Shown here: piece after piece, positions 48,266 to 56,118 of the stretch
Layout of the letters: each line of letters opens with the position of its first letter
How positions within the stretch are numbered: the first letter of the stretch is position 1
NCBI GenBank assembly: GCA_020637815.1
Contig: JACKJS010000001.1
Coordinates: 1,302,001 to 1,366,000 of the forward strand
Reading direction: 5' to 3'
Origin: Hyphomicrobiaceae bacterium
GTDB taxonomy: Bacteria > Pseudomonadota > Alphaproteobacteria > Rhizobiales > Methyloligellaceae
DNA length: 64,000 bases
The notes under the pieces: model-generated
The model's input: the letters and a program-made list of their open reading frames with translations, nothing else
The model's database searches: none
What the model was told of the DNA's origin: nothing
Translations under genes and position numbers: made by a program

Positions 48266-50029
48266 CTAGTTCTGGAAGCGGCCGAAACCGTGCTTCTTGA
48301 GCCACGCCTTGATCGCCATCTCGCCGACAGGCAGGACGTCATAGACCGGCGGGTTGTTGGACAAGAATCCAACCTTGAACTGCGGCGGATACTCAAACAG
48401 CTCCTTCAGATACCAGCCTCCGGTCGATGCCAGCGGCACCGCCATGGGAATGTGGCGGATGCCGACGGATACGTCCTCTTGGGGGTTGGTATAGAGGTTG
48501 AAGGCGATGCCGCCCCCGCTATCGGTGAAGATCGATCCAGAGAAACCGCCCGTATCGCCGCGCTGCACGACCCCGTTTTCGATCTCGCCGGTGATCACAC
48601 CCTTGAACTCGTCGATGCGAACGGCCGAGTAGTACTGGTTCAGCGTGTAGATGCGGCTGCGACGGGCCGACAGCCCCTTGTCGGCGACAAGGAACGTGGC
48701 CTGATCGACACCGTCGATATAGGTCTTGTCGTCGAACAGTTCAGCTAGCTTGCCGCCAGGATAGCCGGCGAAATGCAGCGCGGTCGGCAGGATGTCCGCG
48801 AGGTCGAACAATTGGTCGGACTTGCGAGGCGCGATCATGCCTTTCCAATAGGCGAAGGTCGGTACGCGAACGCCACCTTCCCAGCTCGAGCCCTTGCAAC
48901 CGCGGAACGGCGTGCGGCCGTGCGGCGGGATCTCGCATTCCGGCCCGTTGTCCGATGTGAGGATGACGAGCGTGTTCTCGGCTTCGCCGATGTCCTCCAG
49001 TTTCTTCATGAGCTGGCCGAAGACGTAGTCCATCTCGACCATGCAGTCGCTGTACACGGTGCGCGCCATGGACTTGCCGGCCCATTCATCCGATGGATAG
49101 TTGTCGAAATGGCAGCCGCGGGTCGCGTGGTAGAGATAGAACGGCTTGTCCGATCCTTTCATCTTGTCGAGAAAGGCCAAGCTCGTCTCCAGCCAGTGTT
49201 TGTCGAGAACCTTGATATAGTCGAGGTCGATGAGCTTGCCGTCTTCGCATTTCTGCTTGTCGGCCGGCGTGCAGTGCACTTCGTAATGATTGAAGTCGTC
49301 TTCCTGCATCATCTTGAAGCGTTCGGGCGATAGCGCGACTTCCGGATTGAAGTACATGTCGCGCCATTCGGTGTACATGTCCGACACGCCGAGAAAGCCG
49401 ACATAGTCGTCGTAACCGACATTTTGCGGTAACGACCCGGTGTTCTCGCCCATGTGCCATTTGCCGACGCCTTGGGTCACATAGCCTTCCTTCTTCAGCA
49501 GCATCGGCATCGTCGTGACACCGTCGAGACCGCCCGGTTCGCCATACATCGGCGGGCGCAGGATGCCGTGATGAAGAGGGTTCTGGCCGGTGTGGATGGT
49601 CGCTCGTGTCGGCGAACAGGACGGGGTCGAATAAGCAGACGTCAGGATCAGACCTTCCGCGGCGAACTTGTCCATCTCCGGCGTCGCATTGCCCACGGCA
49701 ACGCCCCCACCGTTGAAGCCAGGGTCCATCCAGCCGACATCGTCCAAAAGAAAGATCAGGATGTTCGGCTTCTTGCCCGTCTTTTCCGCCAGGGCCGCCA
49801 GCTTCTCAGCGGCATTCTTGTCGAGTTCAGGGTGCTCGATCACCGGATACATGTTCGGCGCCGGTTTTTTGGGCGTCAAATGCATGTATTGCTCGGGATG
49901 GCTGAAGCCCGGCGCGGTTGTCGGTCCGGTCGTGGCACCGCGAATGTTGGACTGCGCAGCCGCGCCGCCAACGGTGGCCACACTGAGAAGTGCCGCCGCG
50001 CAAATCCCTAGTGAGATGTGGCGAAACAT
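48266..50029 (-). CDS. Secreted arylsulfatase (type I, formylglycine-dependent)
   Basis: 587 residues from MFRHISLGIC, after AGGAAG. A signal peptide (to about residue 26) is followed by 'IFLLDDVGWMDPGF' (metal aspartates) and 'STPSCSPTRATIHTGQN', the canonical C-x-P-x-R formylglycine motif (Cys138). 'VGKWHMGEN' and 'LTSDNGPECEIPPHG' complete the active site. It belongs to the AslA/arylsulfatase family and differs clearly from the CTAGR sulfatase nearby, so they are not recent duplicates. Periplasmic sulfate-ester cleavage is expected. It ends at its own terminator. Confidence 0.93.
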   Translation of the reverse strand: MFRHISLGICAAALLSVATVGGAAAQSNIRGATTGPTTAPGFSHPEQYMHLTPKKPAPNMYPVIEHPELDKNAAEKLAALAEKTGKKPNILIFLLDDVGWMDPGFNGGGVAVGNATPEMDKFAAEGLILTSAYSTPSCSPTRATIHTGQNPLHHGILRPPMYGEPGGLDGVTTMPMLLKKEGYVTQGVGKWHMGENTGSLPQNVGYDDYVGFLGVSDMYTEWRDMYFNPEVALSPERFKMMQEDDFNHYEVHCTPADKQKCEDGKLIDLDYIKVLDKHWLETSLAFLDKMKGSDKPFYLYHATRGCHFDNYPSDEWAGKSMARTVYSDCMVEMDYVFGQLMKKLEDIGEAENTLVILTSDNGPECEIPPHGRTPFRGCKGSSWEGGVRVPTFAYWKGMIAPRKSDQLFDLADILPTALHFAGYPGGKLAELFDDKTYIDGVDQATFLVADKGLSARRSRIYTLNQYYSAVRIDEFKGVITGEIENGVVQRGDTGGFSGSIFTDSGGGIAFNLYTNPQEDVSVGIRHIPMAVPLASTGGWYLKELFEYPPQFKVGFLSNNPPVYDVLPVGEMAIKAWLKKHGFGRFQN

Positions 50030-50385
50030 TGAATCTTCCTTTCGGTTGGACGTAAGCCATACAGGCCGATCAGTTGCCGAGGGGGACTCAAGCGGCAACC
50101 GCACACGAAATAGCGACGTGCACGGCAATTATCGTGGGCCCCTTTTCGAGATCAAGTCACGAACACATGAAAGGCCCAGAAGCGTGCGTGACGTGTGAGC
50201 ACATCGCAGCGATTTCTTGTCTTGCTCGACGTCTTGCGGAGGCTTGCCGGTTGCGTCGGCGCCGGAAGCGGCTCGTATGTGACGATTGGACGTCGGTGCG
50301 CTCGTCTTGATTTTGCATGGCTTGTCTGCGCACATGCGCATCGGAATTGCCGCAATCGCCTCGAGTCAGAAGGATTACGAGCGCC
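50030..50385. other. Intergenic region upstream of the arylsulfatase gene
   Basis: 356 bp between divergent genes. It must contain the arylsulfatase promoter on the minus strand. I see no convincing -35/-10 pair, repeat or small gene; open frames lack a Shine-Dalgarno and family similarity. Confidence 0.5.
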
Positions 50386-50601
50386 ATGAGCGACATCAGC
50401 GTGGAAGTGCTTGAGAACGGTCTTCGCGTGACACGGCCCGGAACGTCCTATGCCGTGACCTTCCTCAGAAACGCTCAAGGCCGGATGCTGGAAGCGCAGG
50501 AGATCCTGAACGCTCCGAATATCAGCGGTCACGAAGCGATATTTGCCGCTCAAGCCTGGAAGGCCGCCTACAGCGAGGCGAAGTCTCTCGGCTGGATCTA
50601 G
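50386..50601 (+). CDS. Small conserved-looking protein of unknown function
   Basis: 71 residues, ATG preceded by AAGGA. The sequence has a beta hairpin-like start ('VEVLENGLRVTRPGTSYAVTF'-type, about 5-26) and an amphipathic helical end ('HEAIFAAQAWKAAYSEAKSLGW'). No signal peptide or cysteine. It stands alone. No family recognised. Confidence 0.55.
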   Translation: MSDISVEVLENGLRVTRPGTSYAVTFLRNAQGRMLEAQEILNAPNISGHEAIFAAQAWKAAYSEAKSLGWI

Positions 50602-50801
50602 CAGCCACATGGGCTCCAGCAACTCGCTCCCTTGAGCGTTCCGTTCTCGATACGGACGATGTCCGGCTGTCCGAGCTCGAGGCCAGTGCCTCGCGGTGCG
50701 AGACCCAGCTCGACGCATAGCGCCAGTCTCAAATTCTCATTCCGCAGGACGTGCTTCGCGCGCGCTGTCCTTCGCAATTTCCGCCGTTCGTCATCGCATG
50801 C

Positions 50802-50834
50802 AAAAACCCCGGTCAGGTTTCCCTGACCGGGGTT
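50802..50834 (-). terminator. Rho-independent terminator of the 36-residue lipoprotein gene
   Basis: Minus strand: AACCCCGGTCAGG, loop GAAA, CCTGACCGGGGTT, a perfect 13-bp stem continuing into TTT. It starts 47 bp after the stop of the small lipoprotein gene. Confidence 0.9.
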
Positions 50835-50880
50835 GGCATTGCCGGAGAGATAGACTGCTAAGCTACCTCGTCGTCAATCT

Positions 50881-50991
50881 TTAGCCGAGCTTCAACGGCT
50901 CGACGACGACGGCCTTCTCGTGGTGGCCAAAGCAACCGCCGAGACCGATAGCGGCAGAAACGACAATCGCGAAAGCGACGAAAATGCGCAT
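50881..50991 (-). CDS. 36-residue lipoprotein
   Basis: A very short gene: ATG preceded by GGGGGA at about 9 bp, signal peptide 'MRIFVAFAIVVSAAIGLGGC' with lipobox LGGC, then a 17-residue tail 'FGHHEKAVVVEPLKLG' from the lipidated Cys20. The frame ends in TAA and is followed by a strong terminator, which supports it as a real transcript. It is probably anchored in the inner or outer membrane. Function unknown; entericidin-like or stress lipoproteins have similar size. Confidence 0.75.
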   Translation of the reverse strand: MRIFVAFAIVVSAAIGLGGCFGHHEKAVVVEPLKLG

Positions 50992-51159
50992 GGTTGGATC
51001 CCCCAAAATTCCCTGCAGAATCGACATTGGTAAGAATCTTATAGCCCAACCCGCTGCGAGATGCTGTGCCCTTCATGCCACAGTTTGCGTTTTTTGAAGA
51101 GACGCGCACTCGACGGCCAAACGCACGGTTGCAGGGCCTAGTCCGGCACTGCACGGCCC

Positions 51160-51193
51160 AAAAACGAACGAGCCGCCCCCAAGGGGACGGCTC
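51160..51193 (-). terminator. Rho-independent terminator of the cold-shock gene
   Basis: Minus strand: GAGCCGTCCCC and GGGGGCGGCTC (one G-U pair, two-base spacer, so the innermost pairs open) followed by the T-rich GTTCGTTTTT, 32 bp after the csp stop. Confidence 0.85.
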
Positions 51194-51224
51194 CAAAATC
51201 GTCGAACCGGCAAACCTTGGAAGG

Positions 51225-51434
51225 TTAGGCTGCCTCGATATTCGCGACGGCGGGCTTGCCGCTGCGGCGATCGATCTCGGTGTCGAAGGTCACTTTCTGG
51301 CCTTCCACCAGGCCAGCGATACCGGCGCGCTCCAGCGCGGTCGCGTGGACAAACACGTCGTTGCCTCCATCGGCCGGTGCAATAAAGCCGAAGCCGCGTG
51401 TCGCGTTGTAGAATTTAACTGTGCCCGAAGTCAT
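51225..51434 (-). CDS. Cold-shock domain protein (CspA family)
   Basis: 69 residues from MTSGTVKFYN, preceded by GGAG. It is a single cold-shock domain with RNP1 'GFGFIAPADGG' and RNP2 'DVFVHATAL', which bind single-stranded RNA and DNA. The length is that of classic Csp proteins. A long region lies upstream (to the tRNA-His terminator), so the mRNA may have the long 5' leader typical of cold-inducible csp genes. It is followed by its own terminator. Confidence 0.95.
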   Translation of the reverse strand: MTSGTVKFYNATRGFGFIAPADGGNDVFVHATALERAGIAGLVEGQKVTFDTEIDRRSGKPAVANIEAA

Positions 51435-51819
51435 CCGGGGCTCCTTTCGTCTATACATAAGTGGTCGTGCTCAAAGACGTGCCGGGGCACGGCTTGAAGC
51501 GAGGTCGTCGATGTTTGGGAGGGTCTGAACGTGCGCCGCGGCGCGACGGCCAAATAGTCCGGCCAAAAGTCGATAGCCGCATATAGGCGCCTGGGATTGA
51601 AAGTACAAGGAGGGTTTTCTGCTGTGCTCGAGAACCAAATGACTTGAGCGCGCCGAATCGAACGGTACGCGCACGTCCTGTTCCAAGAAGCGGCTGAAGG
51701 CCCTTTGGAAAACTGCCCACGGCCTTTCTTGCAACCGCATCCGTGAAATGCAGGGTTCTTCTTCGTCGCGGAGCTGGTGGCGCGTCAGATAGCGGCGGAC
51801 CGCATCGGGACCAGTCGAG
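51435..51819. other. Non-coding region upstream of the cold-shock gene
   Basis: About 385 bp. It should contain the csp promoter and 5' leader on the minus strand. One short GC dyad (CGTGCC-GG-GGCACG at 51478-51491) lies 44 bp before the ATG. The open frames here look non-coding. Confidence 0.5.
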
Positions 51820-51853
51820 AAAAAGCCCCGGCGCGGGGGGGGGGGCCAGGGCT
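51820..51853 (-). terminator. Terminator of the tRNA-His transcript, with poly-C loop
   Basis: Minus strand: AGCCCTGGC and GCCGGGGCT (one G-U pair) enclose a 12-base loop of almost only C, followed by TTTTT. It is the first stop signal after tRNA-His on that strand. The loop corresponds to the G11 tract at 51835-51845. Confidence 0.75.
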
Positions 51854-51995
51854 TCCTCAGTTCTGATCGATCGTGCAGACGGGAGGGGGGAGGTATCCCG
51901 CCGCGCGAATTGGTATACGCCTATTCGCGCCCACCGCATCGTTACAAGTTGGCAATTTATGGCGAAAACGAAACAGCCGATTCAGGCCGTGCCGA

Positions 51996-52072
51996 TGGTA
52001 CCGCTGACTGGATTCGAACCAGTGACCTCTTGATCCACAATCAAGCGCTCTAACCAACTGAGCTACAGCGGC
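51996..52072 (-). tRNA. tRNA-His (anticodon GTG)
   Basis: 77 nt including encoded CCA. The minus strand begins GCCGCTGTAGCTC; the anticodon arm is CTTGA-TTGTGGA-TCAAG with anticodon GTG; the T arm is ACTGG-TTCGAAT-CCAGT. The acceptor is GCCGCTG paired with CAGCGGT (G1-U72 wobble), discriminator A73, CCA. The base before G1 is T, so no genomic G-1 is present, and A73 replaces the usual C73. This is the known alphaproteobacterial form of tRNA-His. Confidence 0.95.
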
Positions 52073-52250
52073 ACGACGGCCATGGCACGCGCCGGTCCGC
52101 GCGTCCCTTACGGAAGGCCGTTTCCCGGCGAGCTTATGCCTGCCGGGACCCTAAAGGCAGCCCTTCAGGCTTGCAACGGGCGACGCGACGCCCGCGAACC
52201 TCTCCGGGAGGCGCAGATTTCACGACATGGGCGGAAAATCAAGGGGCGCC
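52073..52250. other. Leader region of tRNA-His
   Basis: Contains a possible minus-strand promoter (TTGCAA at 52171-52176, 17 bp, TAGGGT at 52148-52153). Nothing else recognised; the phasin terminator borders it. Confidence 0.35.
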
Positions 52251-52283
52251 AAAAATAAAAGGCCCGGGACATAGCCCGGACCT
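52251..52283 (-). terminator. Rho-independent terminator of the phasin gene
   Basis: Minus strand: AGGTCCGGG, loop CTATGT, CCCGGGCCT (one G-U pair) followed by TTTATTTTT. It lies about 115 bp after the phasin stop. Confidence 0.85.
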
Positions 52284-52397
52284 CGATAGTCGTCACTGAA
52301 ACGAGCAACCAACACACGCAACAACACGCGACTCTTTTGGTACTGGAAAACTCTCTACGCTACGCGTACTCGGCTACGCGAAGCGGACATTGCGGCC

Positions 52398-52904
52398 CTA
52401 GGAGGCCTTGCGCGCCGCCTCGAAAGATTTGGTCATCTGATCCTTGAGCGGCTCGGACGCATCGGTTGCAATCTTCTTGGTGAGTTCCTGAACCTCGGCG
52501 GCTTGGCTTGCGAAAACCTCGAACTGGTTTCGAATGAACGCCGACTGGAGTTCCATGATCTCCGCGAAGGTCTTGGCTCCGGCAAGGCTCTTGGCAAAGT
52601 CGAAGCCCGAATTCAGATTGCGCTGCGCAATGTCGATCAGCTTGCGGTTAAACGCCGTCGCGCCCTGGCCGGCGGCGTCGAACGAGCGTTCCAGCGCGTC
52701 TATGGACTCGTCCAGCGCTTCCTTCCCGCGCTCGTAGGCCTCGCGGGTCTGGTTGACGGTGTTCTCCGCCATGGCCCGCACGCTCTCGGGCACCTGCGCG
52801 TCGAATTTCAAAGCTTCGAATTCCTTGGCGGCGGTCTCGAACGACTCCGTCACCTTTTCCAAGGCTTCCATGGGGGTCTGGGGTAGTTTTGAAGTCTGAG
52901 CCAT
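52398..52904 (-). CDS. Phasin family protein
   Basis: 168 residues, helical, with the phasin pattern 'FEALKFDAQVPESVRAMAEN' and 'GFDFAKSLAGAKTFAEIMELQSAFIRNQFEVFASQAAEVQELTKK'-type amphipathic helices (quoted regions at about 30-50 and 100-145). It coats polyhydroxyalkanoate granules or acts as a related stress/regulatory phasin. A Shine-Dalgarno (GGAGAGG) precedes the ATG, and a terminator follows. No pha synthesis genes are in the window, although a PhaJ-like MaoC gene is. Confidence 0.92.
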   Translation of the reverse strand: MAQTSKLPQTPMEALEKVTESFETAAKEFEALKFDAQVPESVRAMAENTVNQTREAYERGKEALDESIDALERSFDAAGQGATAFNRKLIDIAQRNLNSGFDFAKSLAGAKTFAEIMELQSAFIRNQFEVFASQAAEVQELTKKIATDASEPLKDQMTKSFEAARKAS

Positions 52905-53217
52905 CGTGGCACCTCTCCGTTGTTTTCCTCGATTCGCCAGTTGCGAACGAACGCGGATTTAACTCTGAGCCCCCGCTCTTGTTGCGCTGCACTCTATTTT
53001 GTGCGCCGCGATATTTCAAGTCCCACTGCCGTCATCAAGGGCTCTTTTTCCAAAGCTGGACGAAAATCTTGCTTTCGGCCTATGTATCGGATCGAATTCG
53101 CCTAAATTTAGTGGTTGAGTCGATTAGGCGCCCCAACGGGCGCATTTCGTAGCCGAACAAATTTGCACAACGTTTGCGTGGACGATTTGTTCTCGGAGTC
53201 TCTCAGCGGGGCGGATT
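52905..53217. other. Divergent promoter region between phasin and histidine kinase
   Basis: 313 bp without a gene. It holds TTGTTGCGCTGCA near 52980, similar to a sequence upstream of the maoC-like gene (17577-17593, read on the opposite strand). No certain promoter is identified. Confidence 0.4.
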
Positions 53218-54759
53218 ATGACCGACCTCAGGCTGCAACAGCGGATAGGACATAGCGACCGCGAAGCGCTCGAGCATATTGCGCGCGCCCTCGAGGGCCG
53301 TTTGTTGCCTGGCGCCGCCGCTGACGCGTCTTCCACAGTCAACGGCGAGGCAAACGGGCTCGAAACGGCCGGCGCGGGCAAATCCGCCGCGCCGGATTGC
53401 CCCGGCCTTGCGCTTGGCCCCGCGGGCGTCGAAAGCCTGATCGAGGCGATGCCCGCCGCGATAGGGATCCTGAAAGGAGACGCGCTGCTCACGCTCAACA
53501 GCGCGTTCGCCTATGCTTTCGGCTACCGTTCGCCGGCGGAATTGCTCGAAGCGGGCGGTCTCGACACCGTTCTACCCGGCGGCGCGGCAGATCTTCGCGC
53601 GGAGGCTCCGGACGGGCGAATTGCCGACATCGCCGCCCTGACGCGCTCCCGGCGCCGGCTCACGGTAACATTCCTGCTGGCGACACTCGACGACGACGCC
53701 GGGCTTCGCCTGCTGCGTCTGATCGATCCATCCGACCGCGAACCAGAGCCGCGAGCACCCGAACCCATGGAGCCTCCTCGTCGCGAGTGCGAGCCACCAG
53801 CACCCGAGCCAGTGGACCGTCCACTCCTCGAGTCCGCGCCTCCCGCGCCCGAGCCAGACGTCGAAATGAAGGCCTCGATCCTATCCTTGACGCTCGTGCC
53901 ACCGGTCACGCCCGTGCCCGCGGCCGGATCGGCGGCGCCGGCAGAACCCGAAGACCGTAATTCGCCGGCGGATCACGAAGCGCCTAAGGACGCTTCTTTG
54001 GCGACCCGCGAGGATGGGACCAAGCCTGCGGAACCCCGTCAGAGAGACCGGGAGGCCGCCGCACGGCAGCTCGACTTTCTCGCCAAGGTGAGCCACGAAG
54101 TCCGCACGCCGCTGAACTCCATTATCGGCTTCGCCGAGCTGATGCTGCACGAGCGCTTCGGCCCAGTCGGCAATGCGCGCTACAAAGGTTATGCGGAAGA
54201 CATTCACCAGAGCGGGCTCTACGCGCTCAGCCTCCTCAACGACCTGCTCGACATCTCGAAGATCGAGGCCGGGAAGTTCGAACTCGATTTCACGGCGGTC
54301 GACGTGGCCGAGGTGGTGGAGTCGTGCGTCGCGAGCCTTCAGCCGCTCGCCAAACGGACGCGAATCGTGCTGCGGACGTCATTCGCCGACGATCTACCCT
54401 TGGTCGTCGCCGACCCGCGGCGCCTGCGGCAGATCATGCTCAACCTCCTGACCAACGCCATCAAGTTCACCAAAGAAGGGGGCCAGGTCATCGCCTCCGG
54501 AACGATGGTGGACGGCGACTTGCGTCTTCGGGTTCACGACAGCGGCGTGGGCATGAGCAAAAACGACATCACCTATGCCATGCAGCCCTTCCACCAGCTC
54601 GACACCGCGCCGCGGCACCAATCCGGAACCGGGCTCGGCCTGCCGTTGACCAAGGCTTTGACCGACGCCATCCGCGCCCGGCTCGAACTCACCAGCGAGC
54701 CCGGCGTCGGCACGTCCGCGGACGTGATCTTCCCGAACGACCGGCTTTCGAGGACCTAG
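53218..54759 (+). CDS. Cytoplasmic sensor histidine kinase, PdhS-like
   Basis: 513 residues without membrane segments. A PAS-like region (about 70-170) is followed by a Pro/Glu-rich linker (about 170-280) and the kinase core: H box 'FLAKVSHEVRTPLNSIIGFAE' (His293, quoted region about 287-307), 'LLNDLLDISKIEAGKFEL', N box 'LLTNAIKFTK', G1 'VHDSGVGMSKND' and G2 'SGTGLGLPLTKAL'. 'ERFGPVGNARYKGYAEDIH' between H box and ATPase is a PdhS/DivJ/PleC family mark. These kinases act on DivK and PleD in the CtrA cell-cycle network. No response regulator is adjacent. Confidence 0.9.
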   Translation: MTDLRLQQRIGHSDREALEHIARALEGRLLPGAAADASSTVNGEANGLETAGAGKSAAPDCPGLALGPAGVESLIEAMPAAIGILKGDALLTLNSAFAYAFGYRSPAELLEAGGLDTVLPGGAADLRAEAPDGRIADIAALTRSRRRLTVTFLLATLDDDAGLRLLRLIDPSDREPEPRAPEPMEPPRRECEPPAPEPVDRPLLESAPPAPEPDVEMKASILSLTLVPPVTPVPAAGSAAPAEPEDRNSPADHEAPKDASLATREDGTKPAEPRQRDREAAARQLDFLAKVSHEVRTPLNSIIGFAELMLHERFGPVGNARYKGYAEDIHQSGLYALSLLNDLLDISKIEAGKFELDFTAVDVAEVVESCVASLQPLAKRTRIVLRTSFADDLPLVVADPRRLRQIMLNLLTNAIKFTKEGGQVIASGTMVDGDLRLRVHDSGVGMSKNDITYAMQPFHQLDTAPRHQSGTGLGLPLTKALTDAIRARLELTSEPGVGTSADVIFPNDRLSRT

Positions 54760-54888
54760 CGACCAAGCGCCGCATGATCGGGTTATGCTTGGGCTGAACT
54801 CACATCCGGAGAGTTAGCCTTATTCTGAACAGACCAAATTGGGTTTGAGCTGCTGCCTTTACTGAAGACTGCTTATATTCTTGAACTC

Positions 54889-54923
54889 TTCTAATTCTAT
54901 CTTACGAATTAGAAGGCTTCTAA
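54889..54923. promoter_or_regulatory. ICE-like iron-control element (putative Irr operator)
   Basis: TTAGAA-GGC-TTCTAA (54909-54923) matches the Irr iron-control element TTTAGAA-N3-TTCTAAA except the outer bases. A further TTCTAATTC at 54889-54897 is the exact reverse complement of GAATTAGAA at 54906-54914, giving three TTCTAA half-sites in 35 bp. It sits 25 bp upstream of a predicted -35 box of the ferric transporter operon, a position suited to activation. Confidence 0.7.
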
Positions 54924-54948
54924 GTTTATTTCCATTTACATAATCTTG

Positions 54949-54977
54949 TTGACACCCGCCCACCACCCGGGTTTAAG
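54949..54977 (+). promoter_or_regulatory. Predicted promoter of the ferric-iron ABC operon
   Basis: TTGACA (54949-54954), 17 bp, TTTAAG (54972-54977). It lies between the ICE-like element and the binding-protein ATG at 55062. Confidence 0.55.
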
Positions 54978-55027
54978 CGAAATATATGTCTCCAGCTCGT
55001 GCTGGGGAACGTTCCATTTGTCCGATA

Positions 55028-55046
55028 CCAGGGCCTTGAACCCTGG
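55028..55046 (+). repeat. Hairpin in the 5' leader of the binding-protein gene
   Basis: CCAGGG-N7-CCCTGG, perfect 6-bp arms, ending 4 bp before the GGAGG Shine-Dalgarno. It may affect translation or be chance. Confidence 0.35.
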
Positions 55047-55061
55047 CCATTGGAGGTTCTT

Positions 55062-56108
55062 ATGCGCTGGACTTTGGCGTGCGCGACGATGCTCGCGGCC
55101 CTTATCACCACTTCCGCCGGTTCTCCTGCCCTCGCCGCTGATGCGGGCGAAGTGAATATCTACTCCTATCGTCAGCCCTATCTCATCGACCCGCTGCTCA
55201 AAGAGTTCAGCGACGAGACCGGCATCAAAACCAATGTCATCTTCGCGTCGAAGGGGCTGATCGAACGCATTCAGGCCGAGGGGCGTAACAGCCCGGCCGA
55301 TCTCGTTCTCACGGTCGATATCGGAAATCTCAGCCAAGCCGTCGCCGCGGGCATCACGCAGCCGGTCAAGTCGGAGAAAATCGACGCTTCCATCCCGGCC
55401 TCGTATCGCGGCGCCAATGACGAATGGATCGGTCTGACCCGCCGGGCGCGCGTCGTCTATGCATCGAAAGACCGCGTGGCGGAGAACAGCATCACCTATG
55501 AGGAGCTGGCCGATCCGAAATGGCGCGGCAAGATTTGCATCCGGTCGGGGCAACATTCCTACAACGTGGCTCTTGTCGCCTCGATGATCGCTCATCTCGG
55601 ACCGGAGAAGACCGAAGCTTGGCTGCGCGGTGTGAAAGCCAATCTTGCGCGCAAGCCCGCCGGCGACGACCGGCTTCAGGTCAAGGGCGTCTACGCGGGC
55701 GAATGCGACCTCGCGGTTGGCAACACGTACTACATGGGCAAGATGCTGACAGACGAAAAGCATCCCGAACAGAAGGAGTGGGCCAACTCCGTCAAGATGC
55801 TGTTCCCCAACACCGACGGCCGCGGAACGCATGTAAACGTGTCCGGCGCGGTGCTCGCGAAATACGCGCCCAACAAGGACAATGCGGTCAAGCTGATCGA
55901 GTTTCTGGCCTCGGACACGGGTCAGCATATGTATGCCGAGGTGAACCACGAGTACCCGACCAAGGAGGGTGTTCCGTGGTCCAAACTCGTTCAATCGTGG
56001 GGAACGTTCAAGGCTGACGAGATTTCGCTCAACGAGATCGCCGATTTACGTAAAGCGGCCAGCGAAATGATCGACAAGGTTGGCTTCGACGACGGGCCGA
56101 GCTCATAA
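55062..56108 (+). CDS. Ferric-iron ABC transporter substrate-binding protein (FbpA/FutA-like)
   Basis: 348 residues, ATG after GGAGG. A signal peptide (to about residue 26, 'SAGSPALAADAG') precedes the periplasmic binding fold beginning 'EVNIYSYRQPYLIDPLL'. The double tyrosine 'VGNTYYMGKML' near residue 225 is the ferric-ion ligand motif of FbpA/FutA/AfuA. It captures Fe3+ in the periplasm. A double permease follows two genes later, and an ICE-like element lies upstream, both consistent with iron uptake under Irr control. No ATPase gene is in the window. Confidence 0.93.
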   Translation: MRWTLACATMLAALITTSAGSPALAADAGEVNIYSYRQPYLIDPLLKEFSDETGIKTNVIFASKGLIERIQAEGRNSPADLVLTVDIGNLSQAVAAGITQPVKSEKIDASIPASYRGANDEWIGLTRRARVVYASKDRVAENSITYEELADPKWRGKICIRSGQHSYNVALVASMIAHLGPEKTEAWLRGVKANLARKPAGDDRLQVKGVYAGECDLAVGNTYYMGKMLTDEKHPEQKEWANSVKMLFPNTDGRGTHVNVSGAVLAKYAPNKDNAVKLIEFLASDTGQHMYAEVNHEYPTKEGVPWSKLVQSWGTFKADEISLNEIADLRKAASEMIDKVGFDDGPSS

Positions 56109-56118
56109 GGGGGCAGAG

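Noticed and set aside
51471..51740. 89-residue minus-strand frame upstream of the cold-shock gene
   Set aside because: No Shine-Dalgarno, odd composition and no domain; the region is better explained as the promoter and leader of the csp gene.
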